Below, piece by piece: positions 10,714-22,601 of a DNA stretch of 64,000 nt. The notes under the pieces were generated by a model. That model had not been told where the DNA came from. It worked only from the letters and a program-made list of their open reading frames with translations, and made no database searches. The position numbers and the translations under genes were made by a program. This stretch comes from Periconia sp. R9002 (lineage: Eukaryota > Ascomycota > Dothideomycetes > Pleosporales > Periconiaceae), in assembly GCA_023627715.1 (NCBI GenBank), contig JAMAHW010000017.1:124001-188000 (forward strand), read 5' to 3'. The stretch's first letter is position 1. Each line of letters begins with the position of its first letter.

Positions 10714-13700
10714 ATGTCTCCGCCTGCACCTCCAGAGGAACATGGCCCACGCACGCCCGACCGCCGCTCCTCCTCGGCAGCCCTCTTCGGTGCCTTCCGC
10801 TCCCTCACTAGCGGCCGTCTGAAAAGTCCAACCCCGCCGCCCTCCACCTCGTCCGCCACGTACACACCCAGGCCCACCTCGACACCTGTCGTGACGCCTA
10901 CCGCTACACGCTCTGCCTCGGTCGGAGAGTTGGGGGATAATCCCGGGGCCGGTGCTGCCGATGGCTCGCTGCGGCGCATCGCAGAACAGGTCAGGCAGAG
11001 GCATGGCCGTCCTGTCATGGGAGGGCCGCCTGAGTTGCCCGACTTGATCGAGCAGCTGGAGAGTTCGCGTCCCTTTTCAGAGCGTGCGGCCGCCGTGGAG
11101 AGGATAGTAAGCATCTTGTCCGAGTATGCTGTGGAGCACGTGCTGGACTTGTGGGCGCGCGCGAGCGACCTGCTCCTTCCCGAGCAATCAGACGAAATTG
11201 CCCAAGTCGGATACCGCCTTCTCCACGCCTGTGTGCTCCTTCCTAAGCTCTCTGCCCTCGAGCGCAACGTCTTCTTCGATGCGGCTTCACTGCGCAAACA
11301 TGACCGCAACTTTCACAGACGCCTGCAGATCATCTCTGACTTGACCAAAAATGGCCGTGATGTCGAAGCCTGCGAATCTTCCCTACCTCATTTTATCCAC
11401 ATCTCATTTCCCATATGCTTCAGACAGTCCAACGAGGCCCACAAGGCAAATCACCGCAACCCCTCACCAAAATCATCGCAGGAAGCGGACAATCTCGCCC
11501 AGCTTTTCAACTATACCATCGACATTTGCAAATTCAACTCCAAGGTGTTCAGTGACGATGACCTCGATATTTTGATCAAAAGGGCTATTACTATTTGCCA
11601 GATGACAACCCAGCTTCACGATATTCAAAATTGTATTCGCTTGTTTGATACCCTCATCACCTACGTCCATATCCCAAACAAGTCCCTGCGGCCCTGCCTC
11701 GAGGTCCTATGCGCCGTCCATGATAAGATTCCATCCCTCACGAAGCAAACGTGGAACACGTTGAGCAACCTATTCAAATCACATGTCGGTCAGGTTGCCA
11801 TATCCGCTCTTTTGCACACCCTCATCGAAGGCCCCTCTAAAAAGAACCGGGAATCTAGTGCCTACCGAGGAATCATTCGGATCCTCCAATGTCTTCTTCT
11901 TGACGATGGCCGCAATGGATTGCCTGTGGTCCCGCTCGCCTCACTCTTCCCGGCCCTTAAATCATCCATCAGCAAACCCCACAAAACTCAGGAAGAGTTT
12001 GTTATAGGTCTGATCAATGGTATTTTGGGCGAAGATCGACTCCAGCAGCTGCTCATCACCGAAGTCGATTGGAGTGATCTGTGCGACATCATTTCCACGT
12101 GTACTGAGCGGGACGATGAACGACTAAGGGCTAGAGCGGAAGGGCTTCAACACGTGAGAACGAGCTCTTTGAATGGACATGATCTTTTCTCACCTTCAAC
12201 AAACGGCACAGCTAGCTCGTCAGCTTCTACAGATGATCATGACCTTGACACCATCTCCAATCTTGATCTCACATCACCTACTCCTCGCAGCGAGGTCAAT
12301 TATCGTAAACCAGACGATCGCATCTTCAATGTCTACATCAAACTGGACAATATCAGCAAAAGTCTTGACTACATTCAGAAGGATGCTGTCATGGAGCTCT
12401 TCATGAGGTTTGCATATCGTTTGAGTGACTCGACGGTCGAGAGCTTGATCAAGTATTACGCGGAGGAGCGTTACTTCCATCCATCCAATGTTGAGTGGCT
12501 GAGCGTCTGCCGTAGCTTGGTCACTGGGGTGTTAAAGGATAGCTCCAGACCAAGATTTCTTCGGCTCCTGAGTATTAGCACCCTGCGCGAGACATACCAT
12601 ACCGTGGAAACTTTATGCCCTCTAGAATCTGTTCAGGAATGCCAGTCTCTGCTTCTGGATAATATTGAATTTGAACAGGATATCGAAGTCCTCAACGCTC
12701 TTGTCGATTTCGCAGTAGATGTCGCAGATCGAGCTTCTTATGACAGATTCTCTAATACTGTGGAGCTTCTGAATCGGCGACTCGAACGATCTGCTGCCTC
12801 CCGCTCTCCTCTAGTAGAGGGTAGCCATTCCAGCTCTACCTCGTGTTTCCAAGGGAAGAGTGAACGGCCATTGGGGTCCTCTTGCAACGTCATTGCGACG
12901 GCTTTTGTGCGGCTTTTCATACGAAGTATCAAAACATCCGCTCGGAAAACCCGTCTGCTCTACGAGATTCTGCGCGGTATCGCGGGCGCAGACAAGTTCG
13001 AAACGGACTCGCGGCTTACCGTCCTTCGACTCCTTTTTCGCCTACGCGCAGACTCTACCCATGCAGTTACCATCAGCAAATCATCTGAGGGTGAGAGCTT
13101 GGCGGCCGTCTTGTGTAGGACAGTGGAGACCGCAACAATGATGGAAAATGGTGATTTAGCAGCTATCAGCCAGGGAAAGTCTCCTGGAAGCCCTCAACTT
13201 TCTATGAACAGACAATCAGGTCGCTACGCAAGCGTCACCGGACGTATCTCGAAGCCCGTTCCACCTTTATGGATGTATCCCGGTCCAAATGGTCTTCCCG
13301 AAGAGCCGTCGTCCGAGGCTAGTCATACGGTCTTCTCCCACATTGACGCCGGGCAATATCCACTGAATGACGACATCTTGGACATGGAAATCACCCTCTG
13401 GCTCGAATTATGCATTTCTCTGCTGCAGCAATCAACTGACTGGGAAATTTATAGTTATATTGTTGTTCATTTGGGGCCACAATTATCCAATCAGTCACTG
13501 GTGCGCAGTTGCATTCCTCAATTGAAAATGCTTCGCAGTGTGACTTGCGAACGGATCAGGAACTCTTCTTTTCGAGAGCCGCCTCAGTACACATTTCTCA
13601 AAAAAGCCGATGTGGCTGTGTGCTTGTTTCACATTCTCACAGTCCTTATCAGCTACCATGACTACTATGAGAAGAGCGAAGAGGATGACCTTGTCAAGGC

Positions 13701-15567
13701 CTTCATTCATGGTATTGGATCTTGGGATCGAACATCTAAGTGGTGCATTCATGCCCTGTCGGTCTGCTGCCTGGAGGTGCCACTCTCTGTTAGCAAGTCA
13801 TTGGATACTATTGTGCAAAAGATGTCACAGATTGTTACCAAACCAACCACAGCTATCCATATCCTCGACTTTTTGACTTCTATGGCTCGCATGCCGGATT
13901 TGTACAAGAACTTTCGGGAGGATGAATTCAAAATGGTCTTCGGGGTCAGTTTCCGGTACTTGCAGCATATCCGGGATCAGCGAGATCGAGCGTTGGCTTC
14001 AACTCAAACTCAGTCTGGTCATCGATCTCTTCGACATAGTGGCATCGCACGGGAGCAAGCGTCGTCGCCGGAGCTTGGTGTCAACAACAAGAACCCTGCA
14101 GAAGAAGATTTACCTCAATATTTGTATTCTCTCGCTTATCATGTCATTGCATTCTGGTTCATGGCACTCAAAATGGAAGACCGTCCCAAATTCATGTCTT
14201 GGATAGCGCGGAGCCTGCGCTTCACGGACAGTACGGGAAAACAAGCCGACTTGGAAGAGCAAGGCCAAGTCATCGTAGATATGATGAGCTCCGTAGCGTA
14301 CACAGACCGTGACGAGACAACACGCGACGCGAATTTCGCCAACCCCGGAGATGGTGAGATTTGGAAGAAGACGTGGATTGTTGGTCAAAGCCTCATCACG
14401 ATTGAGACAGCAGCGCGCAGTGGAGTTTCACAAATCACCAGCAGAAGGCCATGTGGCACTCGTTACTTCTCAATACGACCACTTCTTGCACCTGCACCAC
14501 GCCACCAAGCCCCTATTACCTTTGGCCTCGCATCGGATGCGTTCTACAGTACAACCTACGTCGGCATCCTACCTGATGATATATTTCAAACATTCTTTGC
14601 CCCCATGAACAACATATCCGATCCACCGATCTCTTTACCCGACGATGACATGACCCGACGTGCCATCACCACTTTTGACCGTATTTCTGCGATCGACAGC
14701 TACAAAGTCGGCGTAGTATACATTGGACAAGGACAAACCAATGAACGGGAAATATTGATGAATGACATCGGCTCACCTGCGTACACCTCCTTCATTAGCG
14801 ATTTGGGCACACTGTGCCGTTTGAAAGGCGCCAAATTCAATACGGGAGGGCTCGATACAAGGAACGACGCTGATGGCGAATTTACCTATGCTTGGCGCGA
14901 CCGGTGCATAGAGCTTGTGTTCCATATCACGACCATGATGCCCACGAATCCAGATGACGACATGACCTATCCGAATAAAAAGAAACACATCGGCAACGAC
15001 TTTGTCAATATCATCTTCAACGACTCCGGACTCCCTTATAACTTCGACACGTTTCCTTCCGCTTTCAACTATGTACATATTGTCATCTCGCCGGAGTCTC
15101 AGGCATCGTTTGTCGACCGCAGGCTAGACTCGGACATTGAAGGCAAAAATCGCTACTACAAAGTCCAAGTCATTTCCAAGCCCGGTTTTCCCGATATTTC
15201 GCCCGCTGCCGAACCAAAAATCCTCGCCGGGAAACACGTCGCCGCTTACTGCCGCCTCATCGCCATCAATGCCTGCGTCTTCTCACAGGTATGGTTTATT
15301 AAAGACGGAGGCGACTCTGTATCCTCCTGGCGAAATCGACTACGAGAAATCAATCGTCTGCGAGAGCGGTACGGCGCCAACGAAGCAGCAAGCATGTCCT
15401 CAACTGTGTCTCCTTCTTCGCCCAGTCAACAGCAAGCGCTCTCCAGCCCTCCATCTCGAGACAACAGCCTCGCGACGCAATTTCAGAGGACCAGCCTTGT
15501 AACGCACGTTAGCGAGAACACGAACCGCAGCAGTATTACCAGCAGCTCTCATGATGCTACGCTATGA
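10714..15567 (+). CDS. TSC2: Tuberin homologue, Rheb GTPase-activating protein
   Basis: Uninterrupted 1617-aa ORF, unusually intron-free for this size. Residues 1-95 are Ser/Thr/Pro-rich. From about residue 105 the tuberin N-terminal solenoid begins (LPDLIEQLESSRPFSERAAA). The C-terminal RapGAP/Rheb-GAP domain spans roughly 1330-1540, with IGSPAYTSFISDLGTL, GLDT.ND.DGEFTYAW, and KKKHIGNDFVNIIFNDSG near 1422, the segment carrying the family's presumed catalytic Asn. The last ~90 residues are a Ser-rich tail. With TSC1, TSC2 inactivates Rheb and restrains TORC1 in response to nutrients; the intact HIGND motif suggests an active GAP. TSC2 is kept in many filamentous fungi and S. pombe but absent from S. 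cerevisiae. Confidence 0.93.
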   Translation: MSPPAPPEEHGPRTPDRRSSSAALFGAFRSLTSGRLKSPTPPPSTSSATYTPRPTSTPVVTPTATRSASVGELGDNPGAGAADGSLRRIAEQVRQRHGRPVMGGPPELPDLIEQLESSRPFSERAAAVERIVSILSEYAVEHVLDLWARASDLLLPEQSDEIAQVGYRLLHACVLLPKLSALERNVFFDAASLRKHDRNFHRRLQIISDLTKNGRDVEACESSLPHFIHISFPICFRQSNEAHKANHRNPSPKSSQEADNLAQLFNYTIDICKFNSKVFSDDDLDILIKRAITICQMTTQLHDIQNCIRLFDTLITYVHIPNKSLRPCLEVLCAVHDKIPSLTKQTWNTLSNLFKSHVGQVAISALLHTLIEGPSKKNRESSAYRGIIRILQCLLLDDGRNGLPVVPLASLFPALKSSISKPHKTQEEFVIGLINGILGEDRLQQLLITEVDWSDLCDIISTCTERDDERLRARAEGLQHVRTSSLNGHDLFSPSTNGTASSSASTDDHDLDTISNLDLTSPTPRSEVNYRKPDDRIFNVYIKLDNISKSLDYIQKDAVMELFMRFAYRLSDSTVESLIKYYAEERYFHPSNVEWLSVCRSLVTGVLKDSSRPRFLRLLSISTLRETYHTVETLCPLESVQECQSLLLDNIEFEQDIEVLNALVDFAVDVADRASYDRFSNTVELLNRRLERSAASRSPLVEGSHSSSTSCFQGKSERPLGSSCNVIATAFVRLFIRSIKTSARKTRLLYEILRGIAGADKFETDSRLTVLRLLFRLRADSTHAVTISKSSEGESLAAVLCRTVETATMMENGDLAAISQGKSPGSPQLSMNRQSGRYASVTGRISKPVPPLWMYPGPNGLPEEPSSEASHTVFSHIDAGQYPLNDDILDMEITLWLELCISLLQQSTDWEIYSYIVVHLGPQLSNQSLVRSCIPQLKMLRSVTCERIRNSSFREPPQYTFLKKADVAVCLFHILTVLISYHDYYEKSEEDDLVKAFIHGIGSWDRTSKWCIHALSVCCLEVPLSVSKSLDTIVQKMSQIVTKPTTAIHILDFLTSMARMPDLYKNFREDEFKMVFGVSFRYLQHIRDQRDRALASTQTQSGHRSLRHSGIAREQASSPELGVNNKNPAEEDLPQYLYSLAYHVIAFWFMALKMEDRPKFMSWIARSLRFTDSTGKQADLEEQGQVIVDMMSSVAYTDRDETTRDANFANPGDGEIWKKTWIVGQSLITIETAARSGVSQITSRRPCGTRYFSIRPLLAPAPRHQAPITFGLASDAFYSTTYVGILPDDIFQTFFAPMNNISDPPISLPDDDMTRRAITTFDRISAIDSYKVGVVYIGQGQTNEREILMNDIGSPAYTSFISDLGTLCRLKGAKFNTGGLDTRNDADGEFTYAWRDRCIELVFHITTMMPTNPDDDMTYPNKKKHIGNDFVNIIFNDSGLPYNFDTFPSAFNYVHIVISPESQASFVDRRLDSDIEGKNRYYKVQVISKPGFPDISPAAEPKILAGKHVAAYCRLIAINACVFSQVWFIKDGGDSVSSWRNRLREINRLRERYGANEAASMSSTVSPSSPSQQQALSSPPSRDNSLATQFQRTSLVTHVSENTNRSSITSSSHDATL

Positions 15568-16906
15568 GGGACGGAGTTAGGAATGGAAAAGTAACGATTT
15601 ATAAGTGTCTTTTAGTTTCATGGGATTGCGTTTTAACATATATACCCCGGGCTTGTATTGCAGGTACTTGCTTCTGGCAGTGTTGCATATTTCACACGGA
15701 AAAAGTTTGAAATGCAAAGGCCTATACAAAAGAATATGGTGTTTTCACTCGTGTGCATTTCTCGGCGTCTCCTACACTGTCACCATCCTCATTTACATGT
15801 ACACAGTGGAAATTGGTGAAAAGGAAACATGAGGGGGCGCGAGGGATAACCGTGTAAAAAGGAGTTTTTTTTTTTTTTCTTTTTGTATGTCTTGGGAGGT
15901 GCGTTGGGGGATAAAGTAAAAGAATAGATTGCGGTTTTAGTTTTATCACTCTTTCTTTATATCTACATATATTGTTTATATCATTGCATGGCGGGGTGGT
16001 TTTCGAAAATCATGACTATATACCTAATGGTGTCCTTTCTCGCTCACGCATCGTATTCTTTTCTTTCTCGGTTTTGCGAGTGTCGATATTTTAATATGTA
16101 CTGAAATCTCTTCACTTAGTTAATTTAAGTGTACCAGATGTGTGTACCGAGCCGTGGTTTGGGAAAAAGAAATGCGTGGTGGGTAGAGATCGTTGTGGGT
16201 GTGGGTCTGATCGATCTGGAATCGATCGTTTAGTGGAGAGTGTGGGGCCGAGGGAGCGATGAGATGAGGTGGAGATGGTAAAGCTGAAGTTGGGAATCTT
16301 TTGTTTAACTAAGCTAGTTACCCTCTTTGGATTTGGGTGGTTCTTGGTGATATAGTCAACTGGTATAGCACGATTGGGCTTATGTTACATATATGAGTGC
16401 GAGTAATACTGATAAGTAATTATTATAAGACTGAGGTATGTATGTAGGGCAGTTTCTTGTTAAAACAGTCATTTACTACGCAGGTACACAAAGACAAAGA
16501 GCAGCATTCCACTTAAACCGTCCACTCATCCTAGATCAAAGAAGTTTTTGTCTCCCCTCTTCTAACGAAGCTTATTCCCTAACTCTTTTTTTATGTCGTC
16601 ATGGACATGTTTGCGCGGAACGCCGTGTGTCCGCCTGCTCCTTCCAGCCTAGGCGAGTTAGCATCATTGGATCAGAACCATCTACAGACGCTAGAATCTT
16701 GAAAGCTTTGATCGCGTATCTGCATTGTCACTGCCTAGTTCGTCAAGTCCTCTTTGTCGAACAAGGTGACGGTTGGTTAGAGTACCCCCTCTTCGGGCGT
16801 CGCGCGTAACCTATATCTATCCAAGTCCCTGCGTTGTGAATGGCGCAACCATCTCCATATACTCACACCCGGTGCGCCGTACGTGTGGGATAACTTTCAC
16901 TCCAGG
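15568..16906. other. Intergenic, TSC2 3' UTR to SV2-like transporter promoter
   Basis: About 1.3 kb, AT-rich, with a T homopolymer run near 15865-15878. A 123-codon ORF at 16438-16809 shows no family features and I regard it as chance. No repeat family member seen. Confidence 0.5.
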
Positions 16907-18730
16907 ATGGATCGTGCAATGAACGGAGGATCCCCCGTTGATTTCGACAACAATGAGAAGAAGAACCCCGTCGACAAAGAAACCAATGCACACCACCACC
17001 CCATCACCGACGACCTCGACGTAGGACCCGCGACCGAGGATCTCTCCCTGGGCGCGATCCTCAAAGGAACAGCCGCCAAGCCGCTCACGCCGTTCGAGAA
17101 GAAGGCCGCGCTCGTCAACCACGAATTGGACAAGTTCGGCATGGGCAAGTACCAGGTCTGCATCTGGTTCCTGTGCGGGTTTGGCTACTTCCTCGATCTC
17201 TCGTGGTCTCAGGGCGTCGGGCTCATTGCGTCGGCCGTCTACCAGGAAATGGATGTTCCGGCGGAGCAGCAGGGCACGATCTTTGCGTGCGCGAATGCTG
17301 GGTTGGCGGTTGGGGCTTTGGGGTTTGGGTTGCTTGTTGATGTGATTGGGAGAAAGAGTGCTTTCACTCTTACCTGTTTGATTACGAGTATTTTTGGGAT
17401 GCTGCTGGTGAGATGGTTCGGTCGTGTGCGGAGCAAAGTGTTGTCAAGTACTAATATTGCTATAGGCGGCTCCGAAGTACAATTACGGCGCCATCTGTGG
17501 AATCTACTTCCTCGCATCGCTCGGTCTGGGAGGCAACATCCCCATTGATGCCACCATTGCTCTCGAATTTCTCCCTCAAAACCGAAGATTCCTTGTATCT
17601 CTCCTGTCCATGTGGCAGCCAATTGGTGTCATAGCTGCGTCTGGAATTGCGTACGGGACCGCTGCAAAGTGGCGTTGCGACGTCAAACTACCGGCCTGCA
17701 ACACTGTACCGGGAGGCGAAGCATGTTGCACTGTATCCAGCAACATGGGATGGAGGTACGAAGTGATTGTTCTGGGAGCCATGACATTGACCGTCTTCTG
17801 CCTGCGCTACTTTGCTTTCCACTTCTACGAGTCGCCCAAGTTCCTCATCAGCAGAGGCAAAGAAGCCGAAGCCATCGAGGTTTTGCACAAAATTGCAAAG
17901 TTCAATAACGCACCGCCTCCACAACTTACTTTAGACATGTTTGCAGCCATCGATCAACACGATCCTCAAGCTGCCCCGACGCTGGACGCTCCACCAGCCG
18001 GTCACGAGACGACCTCTGCAGCGATGAAGCGTGTTGGGAAAGGCTTCGCCAAAGAACTCACCCGCCTCAAAGGCATCTTCACCAGCAAACTACAAACCTT
18101 CACCTTTATCCTCCTCGCCATCGCCTACATGGTACGTCCCACCACTCCCTCCCTCCCCCAACCCACCCCTAACTAACACTCTCCCAGGGCGACTACTGGT
18201 CCTTCAACCTCGCCGGCGCCTTCCTCCCCATCATCCTCCTGCGCAACAACGTCTCTTCCGGCCAAGGCACCGTCTCCTCCACCTACCTCCAATATATCAT
18301 CATCTACACCCCCGGCATCCTCGGCGCCATCCTCGCCCTCCTCTCCATCCAACTCCCCCTCGTCGGCCGCAAATGGTCCCTCGTCTTCTCCGCCCTCTGC
18401 CAGGGCCTCTCCATGGCCATGTACACCCAGGTCTACACCACGGCCGGCTACGTCGGCCTCAACGCCCTCGAGTACATCATGCAGACGTACTTCAACGCCG
18501 TCTTGTACGCCTCCGCCCCCGAACTGTTCGATACCGTGTATAGGGGGAGCGTGAGTGGGATGTTGAGTTGTTTGGGCCGTTTGGGGGGGATCGTCGCGCC
18601 GTTTGCGGGGGAGAGGTTTTTGAGGGAGGAGAGTGCGGGGATTTTGTGGTTGGGGGCGGGTGGGATTTGGCTGGCGGCTTTTGTTATGGTGTTTTTGCCG
18701 GTGGAGATGAGGGGGAGGGAGATGTTTTAG
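16907..18730 (+). CDS. MFS transporter, SV2/NiaP-like
   Basis: Exons 16907..17407, 17466..18131, 18188..18730 (introns of 58 and 56 nt, both phase 0); 569 aa. A ~75-residue hydrophilic N-terminus precedes a 12-TM MFS fold. Visible motifs: GLLVDVIGRKSAF (loop 2-3 motif), NIPIDATIALEFLPQNRR in TM4/5, typical of SV2/NiaP-like organic-ion transporters, and GRGSV-like YRGSVSGMLSCLGRLGGI in TM10-11. The central loop carries a Cys-rich insertion (CDVKLPACN...GGEACC). The substrate cannot be read from the sequence; sugars, niacin or organic ions are possible. Third-position composition flips from C-ending to G-ending near 18540, in the last exon. An in-frame GTG upstream (16883) is not used as a start. 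Confidence 0.85.
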
Positions 18731-19673
18731 AGAAGGGTACGAGTGTGGAGGAGTTAGACCTCTCTTTCGATGTCAGCCTGGTGAAATCATACATCAATAC
18801 AGGTACACACTTGACCTCTATCAATTGATCTCTATAAGCAAACATCAATCAAAAAAATCAAATATCGAAACGATCATCAATCTACCTCTTCAAAGCAGAA
18901 AATTAATACAAATGATGTACCTACACCCTAACATTCCCCCCTACCCAACCAAAACTATGTGGTTTTTGAGGTGTGGGTACTAAGTATGTGGTTGCCAGTT
19001 CATGGGCAATTAGTCACGTGCATCACTCAGTTCCAGGAGACTAGGAGCGTCATTTGTCCTCGTTGCTTTGGATTACCAACATTTTCTTCACCTACTTTTA
19101 AAAAAAAAAGCATCCACTGTTTTACTCCTTCTCACATTGATTCTATGTCAAAATTAACCTCGGCCCATCATTCCACCGACCTCCCCAACGGAAAAATTAA
19201 AAGCAGTTTGCTTTTCAACCAGAAAACACACCATCTTTCCCCACAATGTCGCTACCTCAAATAAAATTACCCCCCAACTACCTTTTCGCACTAGAGAATC
19301 CAGTCTTAGACCCCAAGTAGCAACGTCTATTGCTATATAGGGTAGGAAGATCGCGGAACGAGGCGCGGGATCCCTGCAGTGAAGTGGATAAGGTGTGGTG
19401 TTCACCCCCGCCGGCCGCCAATTTATCCAGCATGCTTAATGGACCTTGGAGAATGGACGCGCGGGAAAAGGAGGGGGATGAACCGATGAGGAGTGGGATG
19501 GGTTGATATGTAAGGTACATTGCGTGCATTGCATATAATAATATAACAGGGCTTTTCCAATCGAGGTACATATATGTATCGAGGGTAGATTGTTCTCCGT
19601 CTTCTCTCAACCTCACAGTTTCCCTCCTGCTTGATCTAAGTCGGGAAGTTGGAAAGGTAGGAACCTAAGTGCC
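18731..19673. other. Intergenic, SV2-like transporter to polysaccharide lyase promoter
   Basis: About 940 nt, AT-rich in the first half, with no repeat-family member recognised. The 3' half should contain the promoter of the lyase gene. Confidence 0.5.
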
Positions 19674-22505
19674 ATGCGAACCCTCGCGCTTGCCCTCCTG
19701 GGCCTCGGACACTTCGCAGCGCATCCAACGCTCGCCGCCGCGGAAAGTACTTCGGTCAATGTGAAATGGATTGATGGAAACCCTACATTTCACACGGGCA
19801 CCACATTTGGGATTCCGTGGGCGCGCGGTCGCCATTTAGCAAACGCGACGACGTTCACCGCAGATGCGGGGACGTTGCAGTCGTGGGTCACGGCGTACTG
19901 GCCCGATGGATCGATTAAATGGTCGGCGCACGCTTTGGGAGGCGAGGAAAGTGCGAAAGACGGGTATACCATTACAGCGAGTGGTGCTGGGAATTCTACG
20001 GCGTTCAAGAGGGGGAAGAGGCAGAGTGCGAATAGTACCGCGATTGAGGTTGAAGATGGTAAAGAGAAAATTGTGGTTAAGACCGGGAAAATCACGGCGA
20101 CGTTTGCGAAGACGGGGAGTGCTCTTGTATCGGAGATTCGAACGAGTGGAGGGAAGGTGGTGGGGAAGAATGGCCGTTTGGTACTACATTCTCAGTCTGG
20201 GGTTCCGGAGTATGATGATGTCTCGACTGGTGTGGAGTATTACAAGTTTGCCAGCAAGATTTCCAACGCGACTGTCACGTCTGATGGCGAGGGCGCTGCT
20301 AGAGCGCTCGTCACTGTTCAAGGGACTCATTCGACACTGGGAAATTCGACAAGCGCTCGTGCGGATTGGCTTCCATTCACCGTGCGGTTTTATCTCTACG
20401 CCAAATCGGACGCTATCCGGACTGTTCATACCATTGTCTATGACGGCGATTCAAAGTCTGATTTTATCTCTGGACTTGGGATCCGCTTCGATGTTCCACT
20501 GGCCGGCGAAGAGCTATATGACCGCCACGTGCGCATTGCCGGTGTTGAAGGAGGTATCTTGCACGAAGCCGTACAGGGCATCACGGGACTTCGACGGGAC
20601 CCTTCTGCGGCGGCGCGAAGCGCGCAGTACAACGGTACCAAGACGCCTAATAAGAACACTTGGGCTACAACCGTGTCTGCTCGGTTGCAATGGATTCCGA
20701 CGTGGAACGACTTCCGCCTAACACAGCTATCTCCCGATGGTTTCAACATCAAGAAGCGCACCGAAGCAGGTCAGAGTTGGGTTAAGATACCAGGAGGCAC
20801 GCGCGCTGGCGGCTTAGCGTACTTGGGTGGTGCTACTGCGGGAGGACTTGCTGTTGGTCTTCGTGACTTTTGGAAAAAGTATCCTACAAGTCTTGATATT
20901 TCGGATGCTGCTGCTGATGTGGGTTCGATCACGCTCTGGCTTTATAGTCCTTCGGCTGAACCAATGGACCTACGGCCTTATCATGATGGATTGGGTGAGG
21001 ATACGTATGCGAAGCAACTCGATGCTCTGGAAGTGACGTACGAAGATTGGGAAAACGGTTACAACACTCCTTATGGTATCGCGAGGACGAACGAGGTCTT
21101 CATATATGCTTTCGATAGCACTCCATCTGCGGATAGGCTGTCTGAACTGACTACCCACTCCAACGAGCCCCCCGTTCTTTATCCTGAGCCCAGCTACGTT
21201 GCAGAGACTCGTGCACTCGGATCTTATTGGAAAACGCCAGATGCTACCTCTGGCTCCCCTGAGGCCGCAAATATTGAATCTCACCTCGACTTCCTCATCA
21301 AATTCTACAACGACCAAATCGAGCAGCGTCGCTGGTACGGATTCTGGGACCACGGCGACATCATGCACGGCTACGACACGGATCGCCATCAGTGGAAATA
21401 CGACATCGGCGGCTACGCCTGGGACAACTCTGAACTAAGCCCGGACCTCTTCTTCTGGAACCACTTCCTCCGCACAGGTCGCGCAGATATCTACCGCCTC
21501 GCCGAAGCCCAGGTGCGACACGGCGGCGAAGTCGACTCCTACCATCTCGGAAACTTCACAGGGCTCGGTTCCCGACACAACGTGCAGCACTGGGGCGACA
21601 GCGCAAAGCAAGCGCGCGTCTCTACCCCCGTCTACCGCAAAACCTTCTACTACATCTCCGGCGGTGACGAACGCACAGGCGACCTCGTCCACGAAGCCCT
21701 CCAAGCAGAACGCGGCTTCTACCTCGTCGACGCCCGTCGCAAGGTCCGCGCCCCAGACGTCGTCTACCACCCCGACCCAGCAGCGCTCTACCTCGACTTC
21801 GGCACAGACTGGGCCGGCGCCGCCGCCGCCTACCTCCTCGAATGGGAGCGCCGCGGACCCCGCTGGCAAGAATCCCGCTCCAAGCTCCTCGAAACCGCAC
21901 GAACCTACCCGGACCTCAAATTCGGCTTCGTGACCGGCGAAGCCCTCTACAACTCCCTCACCGGAACCTGGAGTCCACCACCCACAGACCCATCCAATAA
22001 CGGCACCGTATCCATCTCGCACCTCTCGGCCGTCTTCGGCGTCCTCGAAACCCTCGACCAGCTCTTCGAGCACGACCCGGACCTCCCTCAACCCTTCATC
22101 GACGCCTGGCTCGACTACTGCTACTTCTACTCCGCCTCCAACAGCGAGCAACTCGTGCGGTACGGGGTCTCCTTTGGCAAAGTCAATTTACGCCAGGGCC
22201 ACGCGAGACTCACTGCGTACGCTGCGAACCGTCGCGCGAACGAGTCGTTGGCGCGGAGAGCGTGGGATGAGTTTTTGAACGATAATTCGGCGGATGAGTT
22301 GAGCCCCGATGATCCGTGGAAGACGGTGAGTTGGAATGGAAGTAGTGTGCTCGCGCCTGTTGAGGAGGCGGATTGGATCACGACGAATGCGGCGGCGCTG
22401 TATGGGTTGGCCGGGATTGAGCTTTTGGCGCTTGTGGGGGAGGGTGTGGGTGTTGGGAATTCGACTGGAAGTAACAATGGGACTGTATTGGGCGGAGGGC
22501 GGTGA
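19674..22505 (+). CDS. Secreted YetA/PcRGLX-like polysaccharide lyase (probable exo-rhamnogalacturonan lyase)
   Basis: Single exon, 943 aa. N-terminal signal peptide (hydrophobic LALALLGLGHFAAHPTLAAA, cleavage near residue 23). The start of the mature chain, VNVKWIDGNPTFHTGTTFGI followed by PWARGRH, matches the RIFT-type first domain of the PcRGLX/YetA family. A central beta-rich segment and a C-terminal alpha-rich region (from ~530: QRRWYGFWDHGDIMHGYDTD, then GGYAWDNSE) fit its three-domain plan. The family includes fungal exo-acting rhamnogalacturonan lyase (PL26) that cuts pectin side regions; other members act on related uronic-acid polymers, so the exact substrate is inferred. Several N-glycosylation sequons occur. 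The gene is C-rich at third positions from ~21240 to ~22150, then switches to G/T-rich to the stop. Confidence 0.68.
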   Translation: MRTLALALLGLGHFAAHPTLAAAESTSVNVKWIDGNPTFHTGTTFGIPWARGRHLANATTFTADAGTLQSWVTAYWPDGSIKWSAHALGGEESAKDGYTITASGAGNSTAFKRGKRQSANSTAIEVEDGKEKIVVKTGKITATFAKTGSALVSEIRTSGGKVVGKNGRLVLHSQSGVPEYDDVSTGVEYYKFASKISNATVTSDGEGAARALVTVQGTHSTLGNSTSARADWLPFTVRFYLYAKSDAIRTVHTIVYDGDSKSDFISGLGIRFDVPLAGEELYDRHVRIAGVEGGILHEAVQGITGLRRDPSAAARSAQYNGTKTPNKNTWATTVSARLQWIPTWNDFRLTQLSPDGFNIKKRTEAGQSWVKIPGGTRAGGLAYLGGATAGGLAVGLRDFWKKYPTSLDISDAAADVGSITLWLYSPSAEPMDLRPYHDGLGEDTYAKQLDALEVTYEDWENGYNTPYGIARTNEVFIYAFDSTPSADRLSELTTHSNEPPVLYPEPSYVAETRALGSYWKTPDATSGSPEAANIESHLDFLIKFYNDQIEQRRWYGFWDHGDIMHGYDTDRHQWKYDIGGYAWDNSELSPDLFFWNHFLRTGRADIYRLAEAQVRHGGEVDSYHLGNFTGLGSRHNVQHWGDSAKQARVSTPVYRKTFYYISGGDERTGDLVHEALQAERGFYLVDARRKVRAPDVVYHPDPAALYLDFGTDWAGAAAAYLLEWERRGPRWQESRSKLLETARTYPDLKFGFVTGEALYNSLTGTWSPPPTDPSNNGTVSISHLSAVFGVLETLDQLFEHDPDLPQPFIDAWLDYCYFYSASNSEQLVRYGVSFGKVNLRQGHARLTAYAANRRANESLARRAWDEFLNDNSADELSPDDPWKTVSWNGSSVLAPVEEADWITTNAAALYGLAGIELLALVGEGVGVGNSTGSNNGTVLGGGR

Positions 22506-22601
22506 TGCGGTAGGAAGGATGAGGGAGGAGGTGATATATATATGTAAATAGTGAATATTTGAAATTTCACGTCCCTACTATATACTCTTGCTAGGACTTA
22601 C

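Noticed and set aside
16438..16809. 123-codon ORF upstream of the SV2-like transporter
   Set aside because: No recognisable domain, Kozak context or codon bias like the neighbours; considered chance.
21435..22151. 238-codon minus-strand ORF inside the polysaccharide lyase
   Set aside because: Antisense to a well-supported CDS whose third positions are almost all C; a typical shadow ORF.
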